From Modestobacter italicus (GTDB taxonomy: Bacteria > Actinomycetota > Actinomycetes > Mycobacteriales > Geodermatophilaceae): a stretch of DNA of 64,000 bases. The notes beneath the pieces are model-generated. The model made no database searches. It was given only the letters and a program-made list of their open reading frames with translations, and was not told where the DNA came from. The stretch is taken from NCBI RefSeq assembly GCF_019799965.1, contig NZ_JABGCJ010000006.1, forward strand, positions 62,001 to 126,000. Direction: 5' to 3'. The position numbers were made by a program, and so were the translations under genes. Within the stretch, counting starts at the first letter, position 1, and the number at the start of each line of letters is the position of its first letter. This document shows positions 26,801 through 32,937 of the stretch, piece after piece.

Positions 26801-27201
26801 GGCTGGCCCGGCTGACGGCCGCGGCGTTCGGGCTGTCCCGGGTGACCGGGGCCCGACGCGACGCCCTGCTGGCGCTGCTGCCGGCCACCGCCACCGTCGA
26901 CGGTGAGTTCGTCTGGCCGGCGACGGTCGACCCGGCGTCCTGGACGTGGTTCCGCCGTCAGGCCAGCAGCGCGGAGCGCCCGCTGGACCAGGTCCCGCCG
27001 GCCGAGGTCGGCAACGCGATGGTGGCGCTGTCCCGGGCGAGCGCCGGGCTGGCCCGGGACGAGCTGTTCCTGCGGACCCTGGAGGTGTTCGGCCACCGCC
27101 GGCGCACCCCGGCGCTGCTGCCGCTGCTGGAGTCCGCGCTGGACCGGGTGGTGGCGGCCGGCCGGCTCACCGAGCAGCCCGACGGGCGCTTCACCGCCTG
27201 A
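20890..27201 (+). CDS. Giant SF1 helicase, DUF4011/AAA/Vsr-like/DUF3320 architecture (intact motifs)
   Basis: This is a 2103-residue predicted ATP-dependent helicase-nuclease. Residues 1-640 are the DUF4011-like N-terminus, including a transglutaminase-like stretch ending G-H-A-F-L-G-Y-W (about 263-270). SF1 motifs are intact: GPPGTGKS (K696), F-D-E-A-S-Q (D1306, E1307), G-D-S-Q-Q-L (1330-1335), H-Y-R-S-Q (R1379), A-Q-G-D-E-R (1503-1508) and T-R-A-R-R (about 1546-1550). A Vsr/MTES_1575-like segment follows at about 1590-1700 (R-I-D-L-T-V; L-L-D-G-P-A-W; G-D-R-D). Next is a long linker (1705-1910), acidic/Pro-rich and then basic T-P-T-K/R repeats, and a C-terminal DUF3320 domain. A degenerate paralogue starts at 43649. 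Related proteins occur in defence loci, but no other defence gene is adjacent. Confidence 0.9.
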   Translation: MGNAADLQWSSEGPAQPSPSPVTVDLTVVPVLSEALAHSAVPVVSRLTLTSTDSSLQGATLRVSLHDAQGPIGAAVERLVDLDAARPTVLGDVGLTLDPATVPQGPDERPGWVHVGLESSGQVLLEQRVPVRLLPAAQWLAAPLPLALEVLAAHVQPHHPAVTALVAEAAALLQEGTESSSMAGYTDGAERVDEIVEALTWAVRRREIRHSEPPAGWAETGQRVRTPGEVLDGRAGTALDTVLTLAAACEHVGIRPLVWVVEGHAFLGYWRAERSAGAAATTDVAALVDLVDRGELRLVETTLLTDRGDTSADLHGPAHSRWLSGDLDQVVGVTDVHRARQHGVLPLPAPGQDGDAPVTGQHPGAPGSPAPVPAAADDTAAGVPARVREWGDALLGPGLRDRLLDHPEHAGIPLAVPHDALPLLEDLLSSGKTLTLLPGDPAAGEQRERGRTAARELPAAELTELLTGQRSVRLDLPPSDHLPRLRALAHRARSVVEQTSANDLHLALGSLVWELDGRTVRSPLVLVPVVLVPDTRDGSYRLVLDESGSSTVNGCLLAELRRHDLTVPGLTTSPDGAGMDLPAVLRTVRDALAGAELPHRVEATADLAVLPVAGYRLRADLDEHWSDFAANPLVAHLVDGPDEPFTDPVEDIAGPVDLDALAAQCPVPADAHQLRAVADALAGRTFVLQGPPGTGKSQTITNLLARAVAEGKRVLFVAGKRTALDVVARRLDAVGLGPFVLDLHDKGSRPAVVRAQVRAALEHAVEVDATGMTADAERLHSATRDLEQYAERLHAPNAAGLSSYSARNAVLATDGEVPALPVTTTFAARATPGTVLEVHRALALLPEIAGLARPSAGHAWAFLDTIDIDITAVQQAAVAVDAAIRDLPGEGGLASVVRAARTAEDLDAIVHLLTGPAVGLDVLDEVRRPRWTAATDDLTAAVAELVATEQPGLDVATPAVLALPLGDLFVQAQEAAAAGWMGRRGKLAAVRDQLAPALQPGASVRTSDVPELTADLYRLQTAVQTLAGRAAAVPGLLVPAGWNPFTDAGRTVLDAEVRWLRRAAASVDGSSGFTGAVRRFLAGGPVSDPSSARTVARLRDALNVLLAACSSDTALLAAWSGDDGLVLRWTMTRPERGVEYVHPMSLRRWVSLLDTLEPLRLAGLTEARAALRDGLLPADDAVRAFDRGLAEASLEERRTATGLDAFDAGQHERTVARFGAASRAVRSHLVDALPAGALAGRRLDADQVSTLREELAEQRHGLGVRGLLSTHGELITAVMPCVLAGPDAVARLLPAAPGLFDLVVFDEASQLRVADAVGAIGRAWSAVVVGDSQQLPPSTSGTPYADDEADPGTVADGESVLAACVRARVPQQRLSWHYRSQDESLIAFSNSRYYDGRLSSFPAPGPAAPGGRGVSLVRVEGTLVGSGPGRHTNPAEARAVVAEVLRRFTAAAPAAPSLGVVTVTAAQRTLIEELLRDSGNERVAAALDRTDGEGLLVKDVDAAQGDERDTVLLSLGAGPDAAGRLPLGLDPLSRAGGERRLNVAITRARRQVVVFCSFDPAQLRAEDTTSTGVAHLRAYLDLAALGTDALPRPARPAATTLDRHRDEVAAELAARGLVVRTDVGLSEFRIDLTVAHPEAPDSPVLAVLLDGPAWARRTTVGDRDGLPVEVLGELLHWPAVERVWLPTWLADREAVLSTLVAAVEAAAPPVVEPEPEPDPEPEYDGPLAEVIPLRPTVVLPPAPTPEPTDPVEPPAAEAEPSEVVESPVVESPVAEVEPEATDPVETPAAEAPATEAPATDVPATGAELAEDGPAGPSPADLHPARPEATDAGIEPPAAAGGPTEPSPAETTVADVPTAEPAPVAAPAATAARRTTADTDGTTTPTKTPTRTPSKTPTRSATKAPTRAAAKPAVASRSAEPLDEEQPFIAWSPRAAGDRKQLDQLADPAVAKVVRRVLTAGLKAEGPVHRDRLARLTAAAFGLSRVTGARRDALLALLPATATVDGEFVWPATVDPASWTWFRRQASSAERPLDQVPPAEVGNAMVALSRASAGLARDELFLRTLEVFGHRRRTPALLPLLESALDRVVAAGRLTEQPDGRFTA

Positions 27202-27214
27202 GCGGAGGGCGGCC

Positions 27215-27826
27215 TCAGGCGTCGAGCGGGTTGGCGAGCACCCGCTCGGCGAAGCCACCGGCGACGAACCGGCCGGCCAGCGAGGCGGGCTTGCGCCGGG
27301 CCTGCTCGGTGAAGCAGCCGAGGAACTCCTCGGCCAGGCCCTGGCGCGGGTACCGGGTGAGCACCGCGGCGCGGAACCCGGCCGGCCAGTCCTCGGGGCG
27401 GCGACCGGACACGTCCAGCCCGGTCGCCAGCTCCAGCAGGTGACCCTCGGCGTCGTCGGCGACGTCCACCTCGTCGGCCATGTGCGCCACGATCACCGCG
27501 GCCGCCCGGTCGCGACGATCGGCGTCCCAGCCGGCCCCGGCCGCGAAGACCCAGGCCACCGCTCCCCCGGCCTGCTCGAACGGCACCGTCGCACTGTCGA
27601 AGACCGGCACCAGCCCGATGTCGTGCAGCATCGCCGACACGTACAGCAGCTCCGCGTCGAAGGTGATGCCGCGCGCCCGGCCGTACTCCGCCGCCCACAG
27701 GTAGGAGCGACAGCAGTGGGCCAGCAGCGCCGGGGAGCAGAACCGGCCGGCCACCTCCCGGGCGAGGGCCGCGGCGGCGGAGTCCGGCACGAGCTCGTCG
27801 AGGCGGGCGGCGGGATCGGAGGTCAC
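27215..27826 (-). CDS. HD-domain phosphohydrolase-like protein
   Basis: This is a 203-residue protein with the HD-superfamily metal residues: His in L-L-A-H-C-C-R-S (about 37), the H-D doublet in A-M-L-H-D-I-G-L (about 70), and later histidine in V-A-H-M. The domain resembles the small cyanamide-hydratase-like or metal-dependent HD proteins. It would hydrolyse a phosphoester or similar bond; the substrate is unknown. The GTG start at 27826 has no strong ribosome binding site. The gene converges on the giant helicase, ending 13 bp from its stop. Confidence 0.85.
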   Translation of the reverse strand: MTSDPAARLDELVPDSAAAALAREVAGRFCSPALLAHCCRSYLWAAEYGRARGITFDAELLYVSAMLHDIGLVPVFDSATVPFEQAGGAVAWVFAAGAGWDADRRDRAAAVIVAHMADEVDVADDAEGHLLELATGLDVSGRRPEDWPAGFRAAVLTRYPRQGLAEEFLGCFTEQARRKPASLAGRFVAGGFAERVLANPLDA

Positions 27827-27914
27827 GGACGGCAGTCTGTCCGCCGCCCGCGTCCCCCGGCCCCGGACGCCGTCGATCTGGCAGGAACCCGGCGGGAGTC
27901 GGCCGGATCGCCGG

Positions 27915-28799
27915 TCAGCCGGCCGGGGTCCAGCCCGTGTCGGCCAGCCAGCCGGCCAGGTCGTGGGTGCTGGGCACCAGCGCGCGGGTGCCGGCCAGGT
28001 CACCCTGGTAGGCGGGCCGCTGGGTGAACCAGGTGAACATCGCTGTCATGTCCTCGTCGCCGCCCAGCACGGCCAGCGGCAGCGCCTCGTAGCGCGCGGG
28101 CAGGCCGGCGGCGGCGCCGAACACCTGGGCGACCTGGTCGCCGGTCAGCTCGTCACCGGCCAGCTCGATCGCACCGCCGGGCACCCGACTCGGGTCCAGC
28201 AGGGCTGTTGCGGCGGCGGCACCGATGTCGGCCACGGCCACCATCTGCAGCGGCACGTCCCCGGGCAACGGCAGCCGGACGACGATCCCGCCGTCCTCGA
28301 CCGAGGGCCCCTGCGCGGTGAGGTTCTCCATGAAGAACACCGGCCGCAGGAACGTCGCCGGCAGTCCCAGCGCCTCGATGTGCTCCTCGACCCGGCGCTT
28401 GCTCTCGAAGTGCGGGACGCCGGTGTGCCGCTCGGCACCGCCGACCGAGCTGTAGACCAGGTGACCGGCGCCCACGGCGGCCACCGCGTCGGCGAGGGCC
28501 CGCCCGTCCTGGACCTCGCCGTCCACGCCGCGGGCGTCGGCGAAGGTCGTCATGCCGAAGACCCGGTCGGCACCGCGCAACGCCGTCCGCACCGACTCCG
28601 GGTCGCGGAGGTCGGCGCGCGCCAGCTCGACGCCGCGGGCGGCCAGTGCCTGCGCGGCTGCCGCGTCGGGGTCGCGCACCAGGGCACGGACCCGGGCGCC
28701 GGCGTCGAGCAGGGCACGGGCGGTCGCCCCGCCCTGCTGACCGGTGGCGCCGACGACGGCGACCAGCGGGCTGTCGCTGCTGTGCGAGGTGGTGCTCAT
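27915..28799 (-). CDS. NmrA-family NAD(P)-binding protein
   Basis: This is a 294-residue atypical SDR. The nucleotide motif G-A-T-G-Q-Q-G-G is at residues 17-24, exactly the NmrA/HSCARG pattern. It is followed by V-R-D-P-D and a Y-S-S-V-G-G-A-E-R-H-T-G-V-P-H-F-E-S-K stretch in place of the SDR Y-x3-K. It is likely a redox sensor or an oxidoreductase of quinones. The ATG at 28799 has GAGGGAG upstream. It is divergent from a MarR regulator gene, with an inverted repeat between them, so MarR control is likely. Confidence 0.9.
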   Translation of the reverse strand: MSTTSHSSDSPLVAVVGATGQQGGATARALLDAGARVRALVRDPDAAAAQALAARGVELARADLRDPESVRTALRGADRVFGMTTFADARGVDGEVQDGRALADAVAAVGAGHLVYSSVGGAERHTGVPHFESKRRVEEHIEALGLPATFLRPVFFMENLTAQGPSVEDGGIVVRLPLPGDVPLQMVAVADIGAAAATALLDPSRVPGGAIELAGDELTGDQVAQVFGAAAGLPARYEALPLAVLGGDEDMTAMFTWFTQRPAYQGDLAGTRALVPSTHDLAGWLADTGWTPAG

Positions 28800-28842
28800 G
28801 CTGTACTCCCTCGGACCGGGGACCGCCTCGTGCGGTTCCTGT

Positions 28843-28865
28843 AGTCGACTAAACGTTAGCCGACT
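28843..28865. promoter_or_regulatory. Inverted repeat, probable MarR operator
   Basis: AGTCGACTAA and TTAGCCGACT form 10-bp arms (one mismatch) around a 3-bp spacer in the 92-bp gap between the divergent NmrA and MarR genes. The size and position are typical of MarR-family operators controlling both genes. Confidence 0.65.
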
Positions 28866-28891
28866 CAATACATTCCGAGGGGTGTGCACCG

Positions 28892-29350
28892 ATGTCCGAC
28901 CCGGTGGAGAGCGTCGGCCCGATCAGTGCCCTGATCCCCGCCGTGGCCCGGGCGCACCGCACGCTGGCCGGCTCGCTGCTGCGCGAGGTGGGGCTGTACC
29001 CCGGCCAGGAGCTGCTGCTCATGCTGCTCTGGGACCGGGAGCCGCGCTCCCCCGGCGAGCTGGCCCGCGAACTGCAGGTGGAGCCGCCGACCGCGGTCAA
29101 GGCGGTCGCCCGGCTGGAGGAGGCCGGGATCGTCCGGCGTGAGCGCTCGACCGAGGACCGCCGGGTGGTGCTGGTGTCGCTGACCCCGCAGGGGCGGGCA
29201 CTGCGGGGGCGGGTGGAGCAGATCTGGGCCGAGCTCGAGCGGCGCACCGTTGGCGACCTCGCCGCGGGCGACCGCGAGCGGCTCGCCGAACTGCTCGCGG
29301 CCGTGCGCCGCAACGTCGGCGAGGTCGGTCCGGACCCGTTCGGGATCTGA
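28892..29350 (+). CDS. MarR-family transcriptional regulator
   Basis: This is a 152-residue winged-helix regulator. The DNA-binding part reads S-P-G-E-L-A-R-E-L-Q-V-E-P-P-T-A-V-K-A-V-A-R-L-E (about 53-76), and the wing is R-R-E-R-S-T-E-D-R-R-V-V-L-V-S-L-T-P-Q-G (about 84-103), the classical MarR D-x-R signature. The ATG has GAGGGG about 9 nt upstream. No conserved redox cysteine is present, so it should respond to a small ligand. It is divergent from the NmrA gene and probably represses it. Confidence 0.93.
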   Translation: MSDPVESVGPISALIPAVARAHRTLAGSLLREVGLYPGQELLLMLLWDREPRSPGELARELQVEPPTAVKAVARLEEAGIVRRERSTEDRRVVLVSLTPQGRALRGRVEQIWAELERRTVGDLAAGDRERLAELLAAVRRNVGEVGPDPFGI

Positions 29351-29353
29351 CCA

Positions 29354-29377
29354 GCCCGGCGGCGTAGGCCGCCGGGC
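29354..29377. terminator. Bidirectional hairpin terminator
   Basis: A 10-bp stem (29354-29363 with 29368-29377) and a 4-nt loop lie between the convergent MarR and small basic-protein genes. Confidence 0.65.
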
Positions 29378-29383
29378 GTCGGA

Positions 29384-29542
29384 TCAGACCCGGCCGGTGC
29401 CGCGGCCGGTGGTGCCGCCGCTCTTGTTGCCGCGCAGCGACGAGATCGCGCTCTTGATCTTGCGCTGGTTCTCCGGCTTCTGCGCCGCAGAGATCGCCTT
29501 CTTGGCCGCAGCGCCCTTGGTGAGCTTGCTCATCAGTCCCAT
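29384..29542 (-). CDS. Small basic protein, function unknown
   Basis: This is a 52-residue, very basic protein (many Lys/Arg). It begins M-G-L-M-S-K-L-T-K-G and continues with A-A-A-K-K-A-I-S-A-A-Q-K, then a Gly/Arg/Ser tail. The ATG at 29542 has GGAGAAGGAG just upstream, a very good ribosome binding site. The Lys/Ala pattern recalls nucleic-acid-binding tails, but no domain can be named. It lies after the voltage-sensor-like gene on the same strand. Confidence 0.7.
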   Translation of the reverse strand: MGLMSKLTKGAAAKKAISAAQKPENQRKIKSAISSLRGNKSGGTTGRGTGRV

Positions 29543-29636
29543 GTCGATCTCCTTCTCTCCGTGAGGACGTGCCGTACGTACCGGCCTCCTGGATGCCCGT
29601 CCGGGACCGCCCTCAACCGGAACCGGGGCATCTCGA

Positions 29637-30257
29637 TCAGGTCGCCGTGTCCGCCGGCTCCTCGTCACCGAGCCCGCTGTCCCGGGCCAGCAGGTAGGTC
29701 GCACCACCGAGCAGCAGGCCGGCGAACACGGACAGGACGACGACCACCGGGGTGCTGATCGGGCCGATCGCCCAGGTCAGCAACGACCGGGACCGCGAGG
29801 TCGGGTCGGCCAGCACCACCCCGACGAAGACGGCGGCGAGCAGGCCGGCACCGACGGCGAACACGCTGGAGGCCCGCCCGGTCCACCCGAGCCGGGCCGC
29901 CAGCTCGCGGGCGGCGCGCACGATCCGCCCGGCCCGCAGCACCCGCAGCGCTCCCACCGCCCGGACCAGCCGCAGCACCTGCACCGGCCCGACGGCGAGT
30001 ACGACGGCGACCACGACCCCGAGGGTCAGCAGCAGCAGGCCGACGTGCCCGCGGACCCAGGCCCGCTTGTGCTCGGCGACGGCGAACAGCAGCACCGCCT
30101 CACCGACCAGCACCGCGCCGCTGAGCAGGTCCACCCAGCGCCCGGCGGTGCCCAGCGGCCCGCCGAGGAAGGTCAGGAACATCGCCGGCACCGACGCCAG
30201 GGCCGCGACGAGCACCGGCAGCGCCAGTCGGCGCTGCCAGCGCTCCTCGCGGCTCAC
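29637..30257 (-). CDS. Voltage-sensor-like membrane protein without K+ filter
   Basis: This is a 206-residue protein with six predicted membrane segments. The fourth is a typical S4 voltage sensor: R-L-V-R-A-V-G-A-L-R and V-L-R-A-G-R-I-V-R-A-A-R, with arginine about every third residue. It resembles the ion-transport part of Kv-type bacterial channels, but the region between segments 5 and 6 has no T-V-G-Y-G filter. It could be a voltage-sensor domain with another effector, or a proton-channel-like protein. The GTG start at 30257 is 35 bp after the F420-dependent enzyme stop on the same strand. Confidence 0.72.
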   Translation of the reverse strand: MSREERWQRRLALPVLVAALASVPAMFLTFLGGPLGTAGRWVDLLSGAVLVGEAVLLFAVAEHKRAWVRGHVGLLLLTLGVVVAVVLAVGPVQVLRLVRAVGALRVLRAGRIVRAARELAARLGWTGRASSVFAVGAGLLAAVFVGVVLADPTSRSRSLLTWAIGPISTPVVVVLSVFAGLLLGGATYLLARDSGLGDEEPADTAT

Positions 30258-30292
30258 CCCGGCGGCGGGTCGGCGGTCCGGCGCGGCGGTGC

Positions 30293-31261
30293 TCAGGACG
30301 ACGGCGTCAGCGAGCGCACCCGCTCGATGAGCTCGCTCTTGCAGACCTCCAGGAAGCCGTCCGGGTCGGGGCCGGCGTTCTGGAACACGATGTGGTCGAA
30401 GCCGGCGTCCACGTAGGGCTGCGCCTGCTGCACGTGCCGGTCGAGGTCCGGGCCGCAGGAGAACTGGCCCTTGATGTCCTCGGCGGTCACCGTGCTGCTG
30501 GCGGCGTCGAAGTTGACCGGGTTGGGCAGCTCGCTCATCACCGGCCAGCCGGACAGCGCCCAGCGGCTGGTCTTCAGCGCCTCCTGCGCGGCGGCGTCCT
30601 CGTCGGGAGCCCAGGCCATCGGCACCTCGGCGTACTTCGGCCCGCTGCCGCCGTGCTCGGCGTAGGCCTGCACCAGCTCGGGCTTCGGCTCGGTGGCGAA
30701 CAGCCCGCTGCCGTGCTCGGCGGCGAGCTTGGAGGCGCCCGGCCCGCCGCTGGCCACGGCGATCACCGGCAGCTGGTCGGGCAGGTCGAACACCCGGGCG
30801 TCCTCCAGGGCGAGGTACTCCCCCTCGTAGGACTGGTAGCCGCCTTGCCAGAGCAGGTTGATGATCTCCAGCGCCTCGCGGAGCATGTGGTGCCGGATCC
30901 GGACGGCCGGCCAGCCGCCGCCCACGACGTGCTCGTTGAGCCGCTCGCCGGCGCCGATGCCGAGGGTGAACCGGTTGCCGGAGAGGATCTGGACGGTCGC
31001 CGCGGCCTGGGCGATGACGGCGGGGTGGTACCGGATCATCGGGCAGGTGACGCCGGTGGCCAGGCCGATCCGCTCGGTCTTCGCGGCCATCGTGCCGAGC
31101 ATCGACCAGGTGAAGCCGCTGTGCCCCTGCTCCTCCAGCCACGGGTGGTAGTGGTCGCTGAGCTCGACGAAGTCGAAGCCCGCCTCTTCGGCCGCCACCG
31201 TCTGCTCGACGATCTGCGTGGGGCTGAAGGCCTCGGTGGCGAGCTTGTAACCGACCTGCAT
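30293..31261 (-). CDS. F420-dependent LLM-class oxidoreductase (TIGR03557-like)
   Basis: This is a 322-residue TIM-barrel enzyme of the luciferase-like class using coenzyme F420. It starts M-Q-V-G-Y-K-L-A-T-E. It has S-D-H-Y-H-P-W (about 36-42), W-S-M-L-G-T-M-A, the G-V-T-C-P-M-I-R-Y-H-P-A-V-I-A-Q-A loop and the G-S-G-E-R-L-N-E-like stretch G-A-G-E-R-L-N-E-H. The whole pattern resembles F420-dependent glucose-6-phosphate dehydrogenase relatives. The ATG has GGAGGG upstream. The substrate is unknown. It is followed by the voltage-sensor-like gene and divergent from the SMP-30 gene. Confidence 0.93.
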   Translation of the reverse strand: MQVGYKLATEAFSPTQIVEQTVAAEEAGFDFVELSDHYHPWLEEQGHSGFTWSMLGTMAAKTERIGLATGVTCPMIRYHPAVIAQAAATVQILSGNRFTLGIGAGERLNEHVVGGGWPAVRIRHHMLREALEIINLLWQGGYQSYEGEYLALEDARVFDLPDQLPVIAVASGGPGASKLAAEHGSGLFATEPKPELVQAYAEHGGSGPKYAEVPMAWAPDEDAAAQEALKTSRWALSGWPVMSELPNPVNFDAASSTVTAEDIKGQFSCGPDLDRHVQQAQPYVDAGFDHIVFQNAGPDPDGFLEVCKSELIERVRSLTPSS

Positions 31262-31357
31262 GGGGTGTCCCTCCGTCGTCCGCTGCGCTGTCGGACCAGC
31301 GGTGCCCGAGGTGCCGGGACAGGAAACCGGCGGCTGTGCGCGGCCGTCGGTGCTGGC

Positions 31358-31369
31358 TAGGGTCCGGAC
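31358..31369 (+). promoter_or_regulatory. Candidate leaderless promoter (TAGGGT, 6 nt before ATG)
   Basis: TAGGGT is a standard TANNNT -10 element ending 6 nt before the ATG at 31370, and no ribosome binding site is visible. Confidence 0.5.
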
Positions 31370-32269
31370 ATGACGACGAGGTCACTGGCCACCCTGTTCA
31401 CCGGCGGCGCCTTCTTCGAGGGCCCGCGCTGGCACGACGGCACCTGGTGGGTGTCGGACTTCTACCGGCACACGATCAGCCGGATCGGCACCGACGGCGC
31501 CGAGCAGGTGGTGGCCGAGGTGGCCGGGCAGCCCTCGGGGCTGGGCTGGCTGCCCGACGGGACGCTGGTCGCGGTCTCGATGAAGGACCACCGGGTGCTC
31601 CGGGTCGCCGACGGGCAGACCTCCGAGCTGGCCGACCTCACGGAGCACTGCGGCGGCCACCTCAACGACCTGGTGGTCGACGAGGCCGGCCGCGTCTTCA
31701 CCGGCGACTTCGGCTTCGACCTGATGGGCGGCGGGGCGGCGGGCACCGCGTCGCTCAAGCGGGTCGACCCCGACGGCACGGTCACCGTGGTCGCCGAGGG
31801 GCTGCAGTTCCCCAACGGCATGGTGATCACCCCGGACGGTGGCACGCTGCTGGTCGACGAGACGCTGGGCAACCGGGTCACCGCCTTCGACCTGGCACCG
31901 GACGGCTCGCTCACCGGCCGCCGCGTGTTCGCCCAGCTCGGCCCGGAGGTCACCGGGGCCACCACCGAGGAGGTGCTCGGCCAGCTGGTGGTCGCCCCCG
32001 ACGGCTGCACGCTGGACGCCGAGGGTCACCTCTGGATCGCCGACGCCGTCGGCGGCCGGGCGGCGCGGCTGTCCCCCGGCGGCGAGGTGGTCGACGAGGT
32101 GCGCGCCCCTGACGGGCTGGGCGTGTTCGCCTGCGCCCTCGGCGGGGACGACGGCCGGACCCTGCTGCTGTGCAGCGCGCCGGACTTCTACGAGCACAAC
32201 CGCGCGCCGGCGCGCGAGGCGGTCCTGCTGACCACCACGGTCGACGTCCCGCACGCCGGTCGCCCCTGA
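31370..32269 (+). CDS. SMP-30/gluconolactonase-family protein
   Basis: This is a 299-residue six-bladed beta-propeller, probably a lactonase for sugar or other lactones. Signatures are F-F-E-G-P-R-W-H-D-G (about 12-21, with the metal-ligand Glu), G-L-G-W-L-P-D-G-T, L-N-D-L-V-V-D (Asn-Asp metal site near 103) and a G-D-F-G-F-D segment, then I-A-D-A-V-G near 225 with the last metal Asp. It is likely cytoplasmic, since no signal peptide is visible. It starts leaderless behind TAGGGT and ends in a strong terminator. Confidence 0.9.
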   Translation: MTTRSLATLFTGGAFFEGPRWHDGTWWVSDFYRHTISRIGTDGAEQVVAEVAGQPSGLGWLPDGTLVAVSMKDHRVLRVADGQTSELADLTEHCGGHLNDLVVDEAGRVFTGDFGFDLMGGGAAGTASLKRVDPDGTVTVVAEGLQFPNGMVITPDGGTLLVDETLGNRVTAFDLAPDGSLTGRRVFAQLGPEVTGATTEEVLGQLVVAPDGCTLDAEGHLWIADAVGGRAARLSPGGEVVDEVRAPDGLGVFACALGGDDGRTLLLCSAPDFYEHNRAPAREAVLLTTTVDVPHAGRP

Positions 32270-32276
32270 CCTCCGG

Positions 32277-32306
32277 GGAGCGCCCCTCGCCGGGTCGGGG
32301 CGCTCC
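32277..32306. terminator. Bidirectional hairpin terminator
   Basis: A 10-bp stem (32277-32286 with 32297-32306) and a 10-nt loop separate the convergent SMP-30 and NUDIX genes. Confidence 0.6.
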
Positions 32307-32780
32307 TCAGGAGTGGACGAGCCGGGCCAGCAGCCGGTCCAGGAACGGCACCTGCCCGCGCACCAGCGCCGTCCGGGCCTGCTCGACGGGGAACCAGGCC
32401 GCCCGGTCGACCTCCGGGAACTGCTGGACGCGCCCCGAGCGCGGTGGCCACTCCAGGTCGAAGGTGTTGCTGGTGCACGCCGCGGCGTCCAGGTCGCCCT
32501 CGGCGGCGAAGACGGTCAGCAGCTTGCCGCTGGTCACCCGCAGCTCGCCGAGGTCGAGGAGGTCGTGCGCAGGCACCGGCGAGCCGAGCTCCTCGGCGAA
32601 CTCCCGCCGGGCGACCTCCAGCGGCTCCTCCCCCGGCTCGTGCTCGCCCTTCGGCACCGACCACGCCCCGGCGTCCTTGCGCGCCCAGAACGGGCCGCCC
32701 ATGTGCCCGAGCAGCACCTCGACGCCGCCGTCCGCGGCCCGGCGGTACAGCAGCACACCGGCACTCCTGCGGACGGCCAC
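32307..32780 (-). CDS. NUDIX hydrolase
   Basis: This is a 157-residue protein hydrolysing a nucleoside diphosphate linked to another group. The full Nudix box is present: G-E-H-E-P-G-E-E-P-L-E-V, then A-R-R-E-F-A-E-E-L-G-S, near residues 48-70. The N-terminus R-R-S-A-G-V-L-L-Y-R-R fits the class related to diadenosine tetraphosphatases. An in-frame GTG at 32828 would add 16 Pro/Ala-rich residues. I prefer 32780 because the shorter N-terminus fits the fold; neither has a clear ribosome binding site. It is divergent from rtcB. Confidence 0.88.
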   Translation of the reverse strand: MAVRRSAGVLLYRRAADGGVEVLLGHMGGPFWARKDAGAWSVPKGEHEPGEEPLEVARREFAEELGSPVPAHDLLDLGELRVTSGKLLTVFAAEGDLDAAACTSNTFDLEWPPRSGRVQQFPEVDRAAWFPVEQARTALVRGQVPFLDRLLARLVHS

Positions 32781-32882
32781 GGCGGGCAGCGTGCCACGCG
32801 GTGGAGCGGGTAACTCGGGTGCGGTCACCGCGGCGACCGCGTTGACTGCACCGGCCGCGCGGCACCACCCGCCCCACCCCGC

Positions 32883-32908
32883 CCGGCCATGTCGGCCGAC
32901 ATGGCCGG
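32883..32908. promoter_or_regulatory. 26-bp perfect palindrome between NUDIX and rtcB genes
   Basis: All 26 bases form a perfect palindrome (arms begin CCGGCCATGTCGG; centre GG|CC). It sits about 30 bp before the rtcB ATG in the divergent gap. It may be an operator for both genes or a strong stem-loop in the rtcB leader. I know of no regulator with this site. Confidence 0.55.
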
Positions 32909-32937
32909 ACGAGGGGACGACGAGACGAGAAAGGACC

